From the NCBI RefSeq assembly GCF_000422405.1, contig NZ_AULS01000002.1:62001-126000 (forward strand): a DNA stretch of 64,000 nt, given 5' to 3'. Shown here piece after piece: positions 1 to 7,548 of this stretch (positions are counted from its first letter, which is position 1; the number at the start of each line of letters is the position of its first letter). Position numbers and translations under genes: made by a program. The notes beneath the pieces are model-generated. The model ran no database searches, was not told the DNA's origin, and saw nothing but the letters and a program-made list of their open reading frames with translations. Origin of the DNA: Microbacterium luticocti DSM 19459. Lineage in GTDB: Bacteria; Actinomycetota; Actinomycetes; Actinomycetales; Microbacteriaceae.

Positions 1-330
1 GCGTGGTTCCTCGGGTCGGTGCTGACCGAGGTGTTCGTGCTGTTCGTGCTGCGCACCCGGGGCCCGTCGTGGCGCAGCCGGCCGGGCGGCACGCTCACGC
101 TGCTGAGCGTGCTCGTGGTGATCGTGACCTTCGCGATCGTGCTCACCCCGGTGGGCGGACCGCTGCGGCTGACCGTGCCGCCGGCGAGCCTGGTCGCGCT
201 GGTGGTGCTGATCGCCATCGCTTACTGTGCGGCGACCGAGCTGACCAAGGTGGTGTTCTGGCGCGTGCCCGCGCACGCGCACCCGGTGCGCCCGGGCAAG
301 GATGTGGCATCCGCTCGCCCGCACCCGTGA
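1..330 (+). CDS. P-type cation (probably Mg2+) ATPase, C-terminal fragment
   Basis: This is the last 109 codons of a gene that begins before the window; the frame is open from base 1 to the TGA at 328-330. The peptide has the C-terminal transmembrane bundle of a P-type ATPase. A helix ends in VLRTRGPSW, a second hydrophobic segment follows (LLSVLVVIVTFAIVL), then a third ending in ATELTKVVFWR. The order of an R-T-R after one helix, a short periplasmic loop and a final helix with L-T-K resembles MgtA/MgtB magnesium ATPases. No catalytic motif lies in the window, so ion specificity is an inference and another P-type ATPase is possible. It ends 264 bases before aspS, with a repeat-rich spacer between them. 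Confidence 0.65.
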   Translation, partial: AWFLGSVLTEVFVLFVLRTRGPSWRSRPGGTLTLLSVLVVIVTFAIVLTPVGGPLRLTVPPASLVALVVLIAIAYCAATELTKVVFWRVPAHAHPVRPGKDVASARPHP

Positions 331-376
331 CGCTGCGAGGACCGGAGCCCCCGCCGACCTCGCGGACGGCGTGGCG

Positions 377-490
377 GGCGCTTCGGTCGACACGACCGGC
401 GCTTCGGTCGACACGAATGGTGGCCTTCGGTGCGCTGCAGCAGCCATTCGCGTCGACCGAACGACACGACGCGTCGACCGAACGACACGA
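377..490. repeat. Two facing pairs of 21-bp-period tandem repeats forming a long hairpin
   Basis: The left half holds two copies of GGCGCTTCGGTCGACACGA at 377-395 and 398-416 (period 21). The right half holds two perfect tandem copies of a 21-mer at 449-469 and 470-490 that begins CGCGTCGACCGAA. The halves are inverted relative to each other: 403-420 pairs with 444-461 over 18 bases with one mismatch and a 23-base loop. The array fills the aspS upstream spacer (331-594) and could act as a terminator for the upstream ATPase gene, a processing signal or a dispersed repeat. Apart from this array and the aspS -10 element I see nothing else in the spacer. Confidence 0.8.
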
Positions 491-594
491 ACGGATGCCA
501 CCGGCCCAGGCGCCGCGGGCGACGTCGCACCATCACGGGTGTGGCTCGACCCGCCGCCCGGGCCGTGGCATCCCGCCCCGTAGACTTGACGCTT

Positions 595-1935
595 GTGACC
601 GAACGCATCCTCGTCGACCAGCTCGCCGCCCGCACCGACGGCCCCGTCCTCGTCTCCGGGTGGGTCGAGACCGTCCGCGACCAGAAGAAGGTGCAGTTCG
701 TCATCCTGCGCGACGAGACCGGCGCGGTGCAGCTGGTGAACCCGGCGACCCGGCCCGACCCCGAGAAGGCGGATCAGGATGCCGCAGCCCTCGCGCTCAC
801 CGACACCATCTCGAACCTCGCCCACGGCACGTTCCTGACCGTCACCGGCGACCTGAAGCACGACGAGCGGGTCAAGCTCGGCGGCATCGAGATCAAGATC
901 GCCTCGATCGAGGTCGCCGCGCCGGCCCTGCCCGAGACGCCGATCGCGGCCGATTCGAGCCTCGACAAGCGCATGGACTGGCGCTTCCTCGACCTGCGGC
1001 AGCGCCGCAACAACCTCATCTTCCGCGTCTCGACCACGCTCGAGCACGCGATGCGGCAGTACTGGGTCGACCGTGGCTACATCGAGATCCACACCCCCAA
1101 GCTGATGTCGAGCCCGTCGGAGTCGAACGCCGAGCTGTTCAGCCTCGACTACTTCGGCGAGCAGACCGCCTACCTGGCGCAGAGCCCGCAGCACTACAAG
1201 CAGATGGCGCAGGCGGCCGGGTTCGGCAAGGTGTTCGAGATCGGCGACGTGTTCCGCGCCGACCCCAGCTTCACCAGCCGCCACGCCACCGAGTTCACCA
1301 GCGTCGACGCCGAGCTCAGTTGGATCGACTCGCACGAGGACGTCGCCCGCATGCAGGAGGAGCTGCTGCAGACGGCGATCCGAGCGGTCAAAAACGCGCA
1401 CGGCGACGAGATCGCCGAGCTGTTCGGCATCGACGTCGTCGTGCCGGCGCTGCCGTTCCCCCGCATCCCGCTGGCAGAAGCCCGCGAGATCGTCGCCGCC
1501 CGCGGCTACGAGAACCCCCGCACCGACGGCGACCTCGACCCTGAGAGCGAGCGCCAGATCTCGGCGCACGTGGCCGAGACGTACGGGCACGAGTTCGTGT
1601 TCATCACCGACTACCACCCCGAGATCCGGCCGTTCTACCACATGCGCGACGAGGCCACCGGACTCACCCGCAGCTACGATCTGCTGTTCAAGGGCGTCGA
1701 GATCACCACCGGCGCGCAGCGCGAGCACCGCATCGACGTGCTCGAACGGCAGGCGCTCGAGAAGGGACTGAAGCTCGAGGGGCTGGAGCACTACCTCGAC
1801 TTCTTCCGCTACGGAGTTCCCCCGCACGGCGGGTTCGGCATGGGCTTGGCCCGCGTGCTCATGCTGCTGCTGGGCGAATCCTCGATCCGCGAGGTCACGT
1901 TCCTGTTCCGCGGCCCGACACGCCTGGCGCCGTAA
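595..1935 (+). CDS. aspS: Aspartate--tRNA ligase, archaeal-type (probably non-discriminating)
   Basis: This enzyme charges tRNA(Asp), and possibly tRNA(Asn), with aspartate. The protein is 446 residues, much shorter than the roughly 590-residue bacterial AspRS, and it lacks the GAD insertion. An N-terminal OB-fold anticodon-binding domain (residues 1-110, VSGWVETVRDQKKVQFVILRD) precedes a class II catalytic core. Motif 2 is near FRADPSFTSRHATEF and motif 3 is GGFGMGLARVLMLLL, where the family normally has E-R instead of A-R. I chose GTG at 595 because TAGACT at 581-586 lies 8 bases upstream, which fits a leaderless transcript; the open frame extends to 430 but that part is repeat DNA. Short AspRS proteins of this type usually work with the GatCAB amidotransferase; no gat genes are in the window. 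Confidence 0.93.
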   Translation: MTERILVDQLAARTDGPVLVSGWVETVRDQKKVQFVILRDETGAVQLVNPATRPDPEKADQDAAALALTDTISNLAHGTFLTVTGDLKHDERVKLGGIEIKIASIEVAAPALPETPIAADSSLDKRMDWRFLDLRQRRNNLIFRVSTTLEHAMRQYWVDRGYIEIHTPKLMSSPSESNAELFSLDYFGEQTAYLAQSPQHYKQMAQAAGFGKVFEIGDVFRADPSFTSRHATEFTSVDAELSWIDSHEDVARMQEELLQTAIRAVKNAHGDEIAELFGIDVVVPALPFPRIPLAEAREIVAARGYENPRTDGDLDPESERQISAHVAETYGHEFVFITDYHPEIRPFYHMRDEATGLTRSYDLLFKGVEITTGAQREHRIDVLERQALEKGLKLEGLEHYLDFFRYGVPPHGGFGMGLARVLMLLLGESSIREVTFLFRGPTRLAP

Positions 1936-2061
1936 GTCGGTCTGACACAGGCCTCTCGCGCGCGGCGCGCGCCGTAAGTCCCTTCCGCCGGGGCGCCGCG
2001 ACCGCTACCGTGATGCTCGGCGGGTGTGGGACCCGCCGCACTCGACGGAGAGGGGCCGCTC

Positions 2062-2244
2062 ATGGCCGGCACGTTCGAACTGTGGACCGACAAGGGTGGC
2101 GACTGGCGCTTCAACCTGAAGGCGTCCAACGGGCAGGTCATCGCGACCAGCCAGGGCTACTCGTCCAAGGCGTCGGCCATGAAGGGCATCGACTCGGTGC
2201 GCAAGAACGCGCCCGACGCCGGCGTCACCGAGATCGAGAGGTAG
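2062..2244 (+). CDS. DUF1508 (YegP-like) small protein
   Basis: A 60-residue protein with a single DUF1508 unit: FELWTDKGGDWRFNLKASNG followed by VIATSQGYSSKASAMKGIDSV. This alpha/beta family is found as one or two repeats in bacteria, and its molecular role is not settled. The start at 2062 has a strong ribosome-binding site (GGAGAGG at 2048-2054); an in-frame ATG 12 codons upstream lacks one. The gene is convergent with the Dabb-family gene and only one base separates their stop codons. Confidence 0.85.
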   Translation: MAGTFELWTDKGGDWRFNLKASNGQVIATSQGYSSKASAMKGIDSVRKNAPDAGVTEIER

Positions 2245-2245
2245 C

Positions 2246-2542
2246 TCACACCTCGTAGTCGACCGCGACACGGTCGCTGACGACGCTGCGCACGAACGCG
2301 ACCACCTTCCGGTGCTCGGGGTGCACGGCATACGCGTCCAGCGCCGCACGGTCGGCGAAGTCGGCGACCAGGGCGACATCCCAGTTGCCCTCGACCACGT
2401 TCGCCCCGGCGTGCAGCGCACCGATCGTCGGCACCACGCCGACCAGGGCGTTCAGCCGCTCGGCGATCTCGCCGGCCTGCGCCGCGCGGGTCGCGGCATC
2501 CGGCGCCGCCAGCTTCCACGCGACGACGTGTCGCAGCGTCAT
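2246..2542 (-). CDS. Dabb-family (stress-responsive alpha/beta barrel) protein
   Basis: A 98-residue ferredoxin-like alpha/beta barrel protein. Family features are the opening MTLRHVVAWKL, the loop VVPTIGALHAGANV, and DVALVADFADRAALDAYAVH. Dabb proteins form dimers; some are enzymes or stress proteins, but no specific substrate can be read from this sequence. The start overlaps the stop of the upstream glutaredoxin-like gene by four bases (ATGA), so the two are probably translationally coupled in one transcript. Confidence 0.85.
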   Translation of the reverse strand: MTLRHVVAWKLAAPDAATRAAQAGEIAERLNALVGVVPTIGALHAGANVVEGNWDVALVADFADRAALDAYAVHPEHRKVVAFVRSVVSDRVAVDYEV

Positions 2543-2811
2543 CGCGGCACCGCCACGGCATCCTGCAACGCGTCGCGCAGCCGGTCGGGCGCGACGCGCC
2601 AGTGTGCGTGCAGCCGCCCATCGATGAGCACCACCGGGATCTTCTCCCACCACTGCGCATACAGCGCCGCATCGTCGGCGATCGACAGTCGCTCGAGCTC
2701 CACGCCGGCGGCGACCTCGTCGGGCAGCTCGTCGAGCACCTGCTCGATCACCCCGTGGGCGACATCGCACAGATGACAGCCGGGCTTGTCGATGAGGGTG
2801 AGCGTGGTCAC
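2539..2811 (-). CDS. Glutaredoxin-like (thioredoxin-fold) protein
   Basis: A small thioredoxin-fold protein of 90 residues. It begins MTTLTLIDKPGCHLCDVAH, with the redox motif C-H-L-C, and has the cis-proline strand IPVVLIDG typical of glutaredoxin-like (DUF836) proteins. A role in thiol-disulfide exchange is inferred from the fold. I chose the GTG at 2811 because TAGGAT (minus strand, 2819-2824) ends 7 bases before it, matching the leaderless pattern seen throughout the window. The alternative ATG at 2820 would add three residues. It is the first gene of a two-gene unit with the Dabb gene. Confidence 0.82.
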   Translation of the reverse strand: MTTLTLIDKPGCHLCDVAHGVIEQVLDELPDEVAAGVELERLSIADDAALYAQWWEKIPVVLIDGRLHAHWRVAPDRLRDALQDAVAVPR

Positions 2812-2856
2812 GTGCTCCATCCTACGGCGACGGATGCCGCGGCCCGCCCGCCGCGG

Positions 2857-3150
2857 TCAGCGCTCGATCTCGTAGCCGGCGGCGATCCACTCGCCCGTTC
2901 CGCCCTCGACGTTCGTCGCGTCGTGGCCGCGCGCCTGGAGCGCCTGCACCACCCGGGCCGAGCGTCCGCCGGCCTGACAGATGACGTGGAACGGTTCGTC
3001 GGGCAGCTCGTCGAGGTGGTCGCCGAGGGTCGACATCGGCAGATTGACCGCACCGGGCACATGACCGGCGGCGTACTCGTCGGCCTCGCGCACGTCCACG
3101 AGCGGGACGCCGGCGCTCTCACGCAGCTGCTGCACGGTGATCGTCTTCAT
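2857..3150 (-). CDS. Single-domain rhodanese-like protein
   Basis: A 97-residue rhodanese homology domain. LVDVREADEYAAGHVPGAVNLP is the standard N-terminal signature. The active-site loop is VICQAGGRSARV, with the nucleophilic Cys at about residue 59, so the protein can in principle carry persulfide sulfur. The size matches single-domain GlpE-type proteins. The start has a good ribosome-binding site (GGAAGGA, 6 bases upstream). Three 21-bp tandem repeats lie directly upstream. Confidence 0.9.
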   Translation of the reverse strand: MKTITVQQLRESAGVPLVDVREADEYAAGHVPGAVNLPMSTLGDHLDELPDEPFHVICQAGGRSARVVQALQARGHDATNVEGGTGEWIAAGYEIER

Positions 3151-3160
3151 GTCGTCCTTC

Positions 3161-3223
3161 CGGGATGACGCGGCTTCGCGCCGGGATGACGCGGCTTCGC
3201 GCCGGGATGACGCGGCTTCGCGC
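3161..3223. repeat. Three tandem copies of a 21-bp unit
   Basis: The unit CGGGATGACGCGGCTTCGCGC is repeated three times exactly (3161-3181, 3182-3202, 3203-3223), and the first bases of a fourth copy follow. It lies between the rhodanese start and the terminator of the bS22 gene, so it overlaps the presumed rhodanese promoter region. There is no variable spacer between copies, so it is not CRISPR-like. Confidence 0.9.
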
Positions 3224-3234
3224 CGGGTACACGA

Positions 3235-3260
3235 AGCGCCCGTCCGGATGGACAGGCGCT
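3235..3260 (-). terminator. Hairpin downstream of the bS22 gene
   Basis: Arms 3235-3245 and 3250-3260 (AGCGCCCGTCC and GGACAGGCGCT) pair over 11 bases with one mismatch around a GGAT loop. The hairpin sits 15 bases beyond the bS22 stop codon, as an actinobacterial terminator without a long U-tract would. Confidence 0.6.
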
Positions 3261-3274
3261 CGGTGTCGGGCCGC

Positions 3275-3373
3275 TTACTTCTTGTTGCGACGCTGGTGGC
3301 GGGTCTTGCGAAGCAGCTTGCGGTGCTTCTTCTTCGCCATGCGCTTACGGCGCTTCTTGATGACAGAACCCAC
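3275..3373 (-). CDS. Small ribosomal subunit protein bS22 (AURKAIP1/COX24 domain)
   Basis: A 32-residue, extremely basic protein that reads MGSVIKKRRKRMAKKKHRKL and continues to end in TRHQRRNKK. It matches the actinobacterial AURKAIP1/COX24-domain peptide identified as bS22 in mycobacterial ribosomes, where it binds 16S rRNA near the decoding centre. The start is GTG at 3373, with GAGG seven bases upstream and a CATAGT -10-like hexamer just before that. It is followed by a hairpin terminator. It lies beside the BldC-like gene on the same strand, a neighbourhood I believe is common in actinobacteria. Confidence 0.93.
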   Translation of the reverse strand: MGSVIKKRRKRMAKKKHRKLLRKTRHQRRNKK

Positions 3374-3430
3374 GGAAAACCTCACTATGTCAGGGGTCTG
3401 GACGCAGGTGTCCGCGTCCGGGAACGGGCA

Positions 3431-3453
3431 GATCCGAAAAAATGCCTCGGATC
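3431..3453. terminator. Short inverted repeat downstream of the bldC-like gene
   Basis: GATCCGA at 3431-3437 pairs with TCGGATC at 3447-3453 across a 9-base loop that reads T-rich on the minus strand. It begins four bases after the bldC stop codon. It is a weak terminator candidate and might allow read-through into bS22. Confidence 0.4.
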
Positions 3454-3456
3454 AGT

Positions 3457-3648
3457 TTAGCCGACGTCGGCGATCGGCCGGTGCAGGGCCTCGGCGACCG
3501 CGGACTCCGGCACCCGATAGCTGCGCCCGAAACGCACAGCCGGCAGCTCGCCCGCGTGCACAAGGCGGTACACGGTCATCTTCGAGACCCGCATCAGCTC
3601 TGCGACCTCGGCGACCGTGAGAAACCGCACATCAGGCAACTCGGCCAT
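3457..3648 (-). CDS. bldC: BldC-like MerR-type DNA-binding protein
   Basis: A 63-residue protein made almost entirely of one MerR-like winged helix: FLTVAEVAELMRVSKMTVYRLVHAGELPAVRFGRSYRVPESAV. The Streptomyces developmental regulator BldC is about 68 residues with the same helix-turn-helix and wing, and it binds DNA as head-to-tail oligomers on direct repeats. The start at 3648 (MAELPDV) has GGGAGAGGG upstream; an in-frame ATG 16 codons earlier lies between the promoter and that site. In a non-sporulating actinomycete its targets are unknown. Confidence 0.88.
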   Translation of the reverse strand: MAELPDVRFLTVAEVAELMRVSKMTVYRLVHAGELPAVRFGRSYRVPESAVAEALHRPIADVG

Positions 3649-3696
3649 CTTCTTCCCTCTCCCCAGCTCAGTCCGCTCCCCAGCGTTGCTGAGCAC

Positions 3697-3726
3697 ACTC
3701 TATGGTGTCAGAGCGGCCTGTGTAAA
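3697..3726 (-). promoter_or_regulatory. Promoter of the bldC-like gene
   Basis: Read on the minus strand, TTTACA (3721-3726) and TAGAGT (3697-3702) are separated by 18 bases, a good match to a housekeeping sigma-70 promoter. It lies about 50 bases before the chosen bldC start. Confidence 0.6.
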
Positions 3727-3788
3727 CCCATGGGGCACGTGCGGCCCGTCGGGCGCCACCGATCCCGAGCACCCGTCCGGCGCCGCGC

Positions 3789-4970
3789 TCAGCGCTGCCG
3801 TGCCGCCCTGATGACCACCTGGAGCGCGGCGGCGTGCCGGTCGGGCTGCCGCTGCTGCGCGTACTCCAACGCGGCCTGCCCGGCACGGCGCAGCAGGTCG
3901 CGGTCCCGCACCGCCTGGACGAGGGATGCCGCCAGGCCCGCGGCATCCGGAGCCGGCGTGCCCACCGCGGCGGCACCGAACTCGTCGCGCAGCACCGGGT
4001 CGGTGACAAGCACCGGCCGTGCCCGCGTGAACGCCTCGAGCGCGATCATCGGCTGGTTGTCGAACCCCAGCGACGTGATCAGCACGGCATGCGACGCGGC
4101 CACCAGCCGCGCCACCTCGTCACCGGGCACCCGGCCGTGGAAGGTCACGTCGGGCAGCGGCCGGGCCTCGCCGCCGGCCACGTGCAGATGCACCCGTCCG
4201 GCGCCAAGGGTCTGGCCGACCAGGCGCACCGCGTCCAGCGCGACATCGAGGCGCTTCTCGGGAGCGAACCGTGCCGCCCACAGCAGGCTCAGCGGTTCAT
4301 CGTCCGGCGGCGGGGGCGCCGGCGCCAGCGGCTCGGACACGTTCGAGAACGCACGTGCGTGCTCCACCCCGGCCTGCCGCAGCGCCTGCGCCTGGTGCGC
4401 CGACGGCGACAACACCGCATCGGCACGCAACGCCACCCGCAGCGTCATGCCGCGCAGCGCGTTGTTGATCGGGGTGCTGCCGCGGTAGCGTGCAGCGGCC
4501 GGGATGCCGGTCAACCCGCGATGGAACCACCCGACGGCGGGCGCGAGCGGCGACAGCATGCGCGGTGCGCGCCAGAAGAACGTGTGCACGGTGTGCAGCA
4601 CCGGCACGCCCCGATCGGCCCCGGCCGCCAACGCCGCCGCGGCGAGCGCGAACTCGGAATGCACGATGAGCGCCTGCACCCCGTGCCGGTCGATGAGAGC
4701 GTCCAGCAGTGCGGTCAGACGGGTGACCGGTCCGAGGATCGGCAGGTCGAGCCCCGGCAGCGTGCCGCGCACGGCCGGCGCGACCGGCACGATGTGCGGC
4801 GTACCGCCCAGCACGTCGGCGTCGGGGGCGACCACGACGACCGTCCAGCCCTGTGCGGCCAGGCTCCGCGCCTGGCGCACGAACGCGGTCTGCGCCCCAC
4901 CGAGGTAGCGCAGCGAATAGTCGCACAGCAGCATCACGGCGGGCTCGCCGCGTCGTCCCGGCCCGGTCAT
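3789..4970 (-). CDS. GT4-family glycosyltransferase
   Basis: A 393-residue GT-B glycosyltransferase of the group 1 (GT4) type. The N-terminal domain opens with LLCDYSLRYLGGAQTAFVRQ, whose G-G-A-Q loop is typical of nucleotide-sugar retaining enzymes. The C-terminal domain has LLWAARFAPEKRLDVALDAV and the nucleotide-binding stretch ending SLGFDNQPMIALEAFTRARPVLVT. The E of the usual E-X7-E motif is visible there. The acceptor is unknown; lipid or cell-wall glycan mannosylation are possibilities. It starts six bases after the stop of the ArsR-family gene and is presumably co-transcribed with it. Confidence 0.85.
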   Translation of the reverse strand: MTGPGRRGEPAVMLLCDYSLRYLGGAQTAFVRQARSLAAQGWTVVVVAPDADVLGGTPHIVPVAPAVRGTLPGLDLPILGPVTRLTALLDALIDRHGVQALIVHSEFALAAAALAAGADRGVPVLHTVHTFFWRAPRMLSPLAPAVGWFHRGLTGIPAAARYRGSTPINNALRGMTLRVALRADAVLSPSAHQAQALRQAGVEHARAFSNVSEPLAPAPPPPDDEPLSLLWAARFAPEKRLDVALDAVRLVGQTLGAGRVHLHVAGGEARPLPDVTFHGRVPGDEVARLVAASHAVLITSLGFDNQPMIALEAFTRARPVLVTDPVLRDEFGAAAVGTPAPDAAGLAASLVQAVRDRDLLRRAGQAALEYAQQRQPDRHAAALQVVIRAARQR

Positions 4971-4976
4971 CGCGGA

Positions 4977-5369
4977 TCAGCGGCCGGGGAGCTTCTTGAG
5001 CGCGCTCTCCAGAACATGCTTGGCGGATGCCGCAGCCCGGCCCACCACCTCGGCGGCGTGCGCGGCGGTGTCGGGCAGGTCGACCGGCGGCGTGGTGTGC
5101 TCGAGGAACGGCACGATCCATTCGTCGACCTCGTCCAGAGGCTCGGCCTGCAGCCGGTAGTAGCGGTGCTGCCCCTCTTCGCGCACCGCCACCAGGTCGG
5201 CCTCGCGCAGCACCTTGAGATGCTTCGACACGGTGGGCTGACTGACCCCCAGATCGGCGACGATCTGCGACACGCTCGTGCCCTCGTGCCCGCCGGCGGA
5301 GCGGTCCAGCAGCAGGCGCAGGATGTCGCGACGGGTGCCGTCAGCGATCACGTCGAAGATGTCCGCCAT
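4977..5369 (-). CDS. ArsR-family transcriptional regulator
   Basis: A 130-residue winged-helix regulator. The DNA-binding domain is residues 1-85: ADGTRRDILRLLL, then the recognition helix SQPTVSKHLKVLREADLV and the wing VREEGQHRYYRL. There is no obvious metal-binding Cys cluster, so it may sense something other than a metal. TAACCT (minus strand, 5376-5381) ends 6 bases before the ATG, so the transcript is probably leaderless. It is divergent from trkH with a 34-base gap and could regulate both sides. Confidence 0.88.
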   Translation of the reverse strand: MADIFDVIADGTRRDILRLLLDRSAGGHEGTSVSQIVADLGVSQPTVSKHLKVLREADLVAVREEGQHRYYRLQAEPLDEVDEWIVPFLEHTTPPVDLPDTAAHAAEVVGRAAASAKHVLESALKKLPGR

Positions 5370-5403
5370 GCCCTTAGGTTAGCCGGGTGCCCGGCTGAGT
5401 ACC

Positions 5404-6867
5404 ATGACACAGGTGTCGACACATGCCCCCGAGCCGCCGAGAGCGCACCGGCTCTCGCGCACGTTGCGTGCGATCGGCGACCGGGCACGCGACCTGGGGC
5501 GCGAGGTCACCACGGCGTCGCCGGCCCGCTTCGCGGTGCTGGTGTTCCTGTGCCTGATCGCGTTGTTCACGACCCTGCTGGCGCTGCCGATCGCGAGCGC
5601 ATCGGGCACGCACACCCCGTTCGCCGACGCCCTGTTCACCGCGGTGTCGACCATCTGCGTGACGGGCCTGACCACCCTCGACATGGGTACGCACTGGTCG
5701 CCGTTCGGGTTGACCGTGATCTTCATCGGCGTGAACGTGGGCGCGATGGGCGTGCTGACCTTCGCGTCGATCCTGGGCCTGGTGATCTCGAAACGCCTGG
5801 GCCTGCGCGCCAAACTCATCGCCGCCAGCGACACCAACCCGCTGCGCGCGCACGGCGGTCCGGTCAACGAGGGGCAGACGGTGCGACTGGGCGAGGTGGG
5901 CTCGCTGCTGGCGACCGTCGCGTTGTCGACGCTGATCATCGAGGCGGTCATCGCCGTGCTGATGTTCCCGTCGCTGCTGGTGGCGGGAGTGCCGCCGCTG
6001 CGGGCGCTGTGGGAGGCGCCGTACTACTCGGCGATGGCGTTCACGAACACCGGGTTCACCCCGAACCCGGGGGGTCTTGAGCCCTTCCTGCACGACTACT
6101 TCTTCCTCGGCGTGATGATGCTGGCGGTGTTCCTCGGCTCGATCGGGTTTCCGGTGATCTACACGCTGTGGCGGCAGCGGTGGCACGTGCGGGCATGGTC
6201 GCTGCACGCGAAGCTGACGATCATCACCACCGTGCTGCTGTTCTTCGTGGGCGGCGTGGTGTTCCTGGTGCTCGAGTTCGACAATCCGGCCACCTTCGGC
6301 GACCGCAACGCCTGGGACACCGTCTTCCAGTCCTTCTTCCTGTCGGGCATGACCCGTTCGGCGGGATTCTCGACCATCGACACCAGCCAGTTGCACGGTT
6401 CGTCGCTGATCGCCGGGTCGATGCTCATGTTCGTCGGCGGCGGGTCGGCATCCACGGCCGGCGGCATCAAGGTGACCACGCTGGCCGTGCTGGCGCTGGC
6501 GGTGTGGTCCGAGGCGAAGGGCCGTCCGTCCGTGCAGGCCTTCGGCCGCCGCATCCCCAGCGACGTGCAACGGGTCGCGCTGGCCGTCGTCGCGTGGGGG
6601 GCGACCATCGTGGCGGTCTCGACGATCACGGTCGCCCAGATCACCAAGGCGCCGGTGGGCGATGTGCTGTTCGACGTGATCTCGGCGTTCGCCACCGTGG
6701 GCCTCTCGTCGGGGGTGACGGACGCCGCCCCCGACCCGGCCAAGTACGTGCTCGTGGTCACGATGCTCATGGGCCGGATTGGTACAGTGACACTCGCCGC
6801 GGCGGTCGCCGCGACGAGCCGTTCGCAGCTGTACTCGCTGCCCGTCGAAAGGCCGATCGTTGGTTGA
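5404..6867 (+). CDS. TrkH/KtrB-family potassium uptake protein
   Basis: The membrane subunit of a K+ (or Na+-coupled K+) importer, 487 residues. The four pore repeats can be seen around VTGLTTLD, TNTGFTPNPGG, RSAGFSTID and TVGLSSGVT, each carrying the filter Gly. The N-terminal 45 residues are basic and cytoplasmic. The length and the single-RCK partner downstream are closer to KtrB than to enterobacterial TrkH. The last 8 bases overlap the start of the downstream TrkA-family gene, which indicates an obligate two-gene operon. Confidence 0.93.
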   Translation: MTQVSTHAPEPPRAHRLSRTLRAIGDRARDLGREVTTASPARFAVLVFLCLIALFTTLLALPIASASGTHTPFADALFTAVSTICVTGLTTLDMGTHWSPFGLTVIFIGVNVGAMGVLTFASILGLVISKRLGLRAKLIAASDTNPLRAHGGPVNEGQTVRLGEVGSLLATVALSTLIIEAVIAVLMFPSLLVAGVPPLRALWEAPYYSAMAFTNTGFTPNPGGLEPFLHDYFFLGVMMLAVFLGSIGFPVIYTLWRQRWHVRAWSLHAKLTIITTVLLFFVGGVVFLVLEFDNPATFGDRNAWDTVFQSFFLSGMTRSAGFSTIDTSQLHGSSLIAGSMLMFVGGGSASTAGGIKVTTLAVLALAVWSEAKGRPSVQAFGRRIPSDVQRVALAVVAWGATIVAVSTITVAQITKAPVGDVLFDVISAFATVGLSSGVTDAAPDPAKYVLVVTMLMGRIGTVTLAAAVAATSRSQLYSLPVERPIVG

Positions 6868-7531
6868 GCAGATCCGCGGCGACGCGCCGGTCCTGGTGAT
6901 CGGGCTGGGTCGGTTCGGCGCCGCGTGCGCCGGCGAGCTGGACCGCCTCGAACGCGACGTGCTGGCCATCGACGCGAACCTCGAGCTCGTGCAGAAGTGG
7001 AGCGACCGGGTCACCCACGCCGTACAGGCCGACGCGCGCAACATCGATGCGCTGCGCCAGATCGGCGCCCAGGACTTTCAGGTGGCGGTGGTGGCCACCG
7101 GGTCGTCGATCGAGTCGTCGGTATTGATCACCGCGAACCTGGTCGACCTGAAGGTGCCGCAGATCTGGGCGAAGGCGGTGTCGCAGTCGCACGGCAAGAT
7201 CCTCGCCCGGGTGGGTGCCAACCACGTCGTCTACCCCGAGCGTGAGGCCGGCGAACGGGTCGCGCACCTGGTCAGCGGTCGCATGCTCGACTTCATCCGG
7301 TTCGACGACGACTTCGTGCTCGCCAAGATGTACCCGCCGAAGTTCATCCGCGGCATCGGCCTGAACCAGTCCGGGGTGCGGACCAAGTTCAACGTCACCG
7401 TCGTGGGGGTCAAAAGCCCCGGCAAGCCGTTCCGTTATGCCGAGGCCGACACGGTCGTCACCAACCACGACCTGATCATCGTGTCGGGCACGAACTCCGA
7501 CATCGAACGCTTCGCCTCGCTCGAGCGCTGA
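6860..7531 (+). CDS. TrkA/KtrA-family potassium uptake regulator (RCK protein)
   Basis: A 223-residue cytoplasmic gating subunit. An N-terminal Rossmann domain (VIGLGRFGAACAGEL, acidic D-A-N after the second strand) binds nucleotide, and a C-terminal RCK_C domain follows. The single-RCK length matches KtrA, which forms an octameric ring under a KtrB dimer. The start is TTG at 6860, inside the end of the trkH gene, so translation is probably coupled. It is the natural partner of the upstream membrane subunit. Confidence 0.9.
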   Translation: MVEQIRGDAPVLVIGLGRFGAACAGELDRLERDVLAIDANLELVQKWSDRVTHAVQADARNIDALRQIGAQDFQVAVVATGSSIESSVLITANLVDLKVPQIWAKAVSQSHGKILARVGANHVVYPEREAGERVAHLVSGRMLDFIRFDDDFVLAKMYPPKFIRGIGLNQSGVRTKFNVTVVGVKSPGKPFRYAEADTVVTNHDLIIVSGTNSDIERFASLER

Positions 7532-7548
7532 CCCGCGGCGGGGCGGTC

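Noticed and set aside
3161..3223. CRISPR-like array
   Set aside because: The three 21-bp units abut with no spacers, and no cas genes are present.
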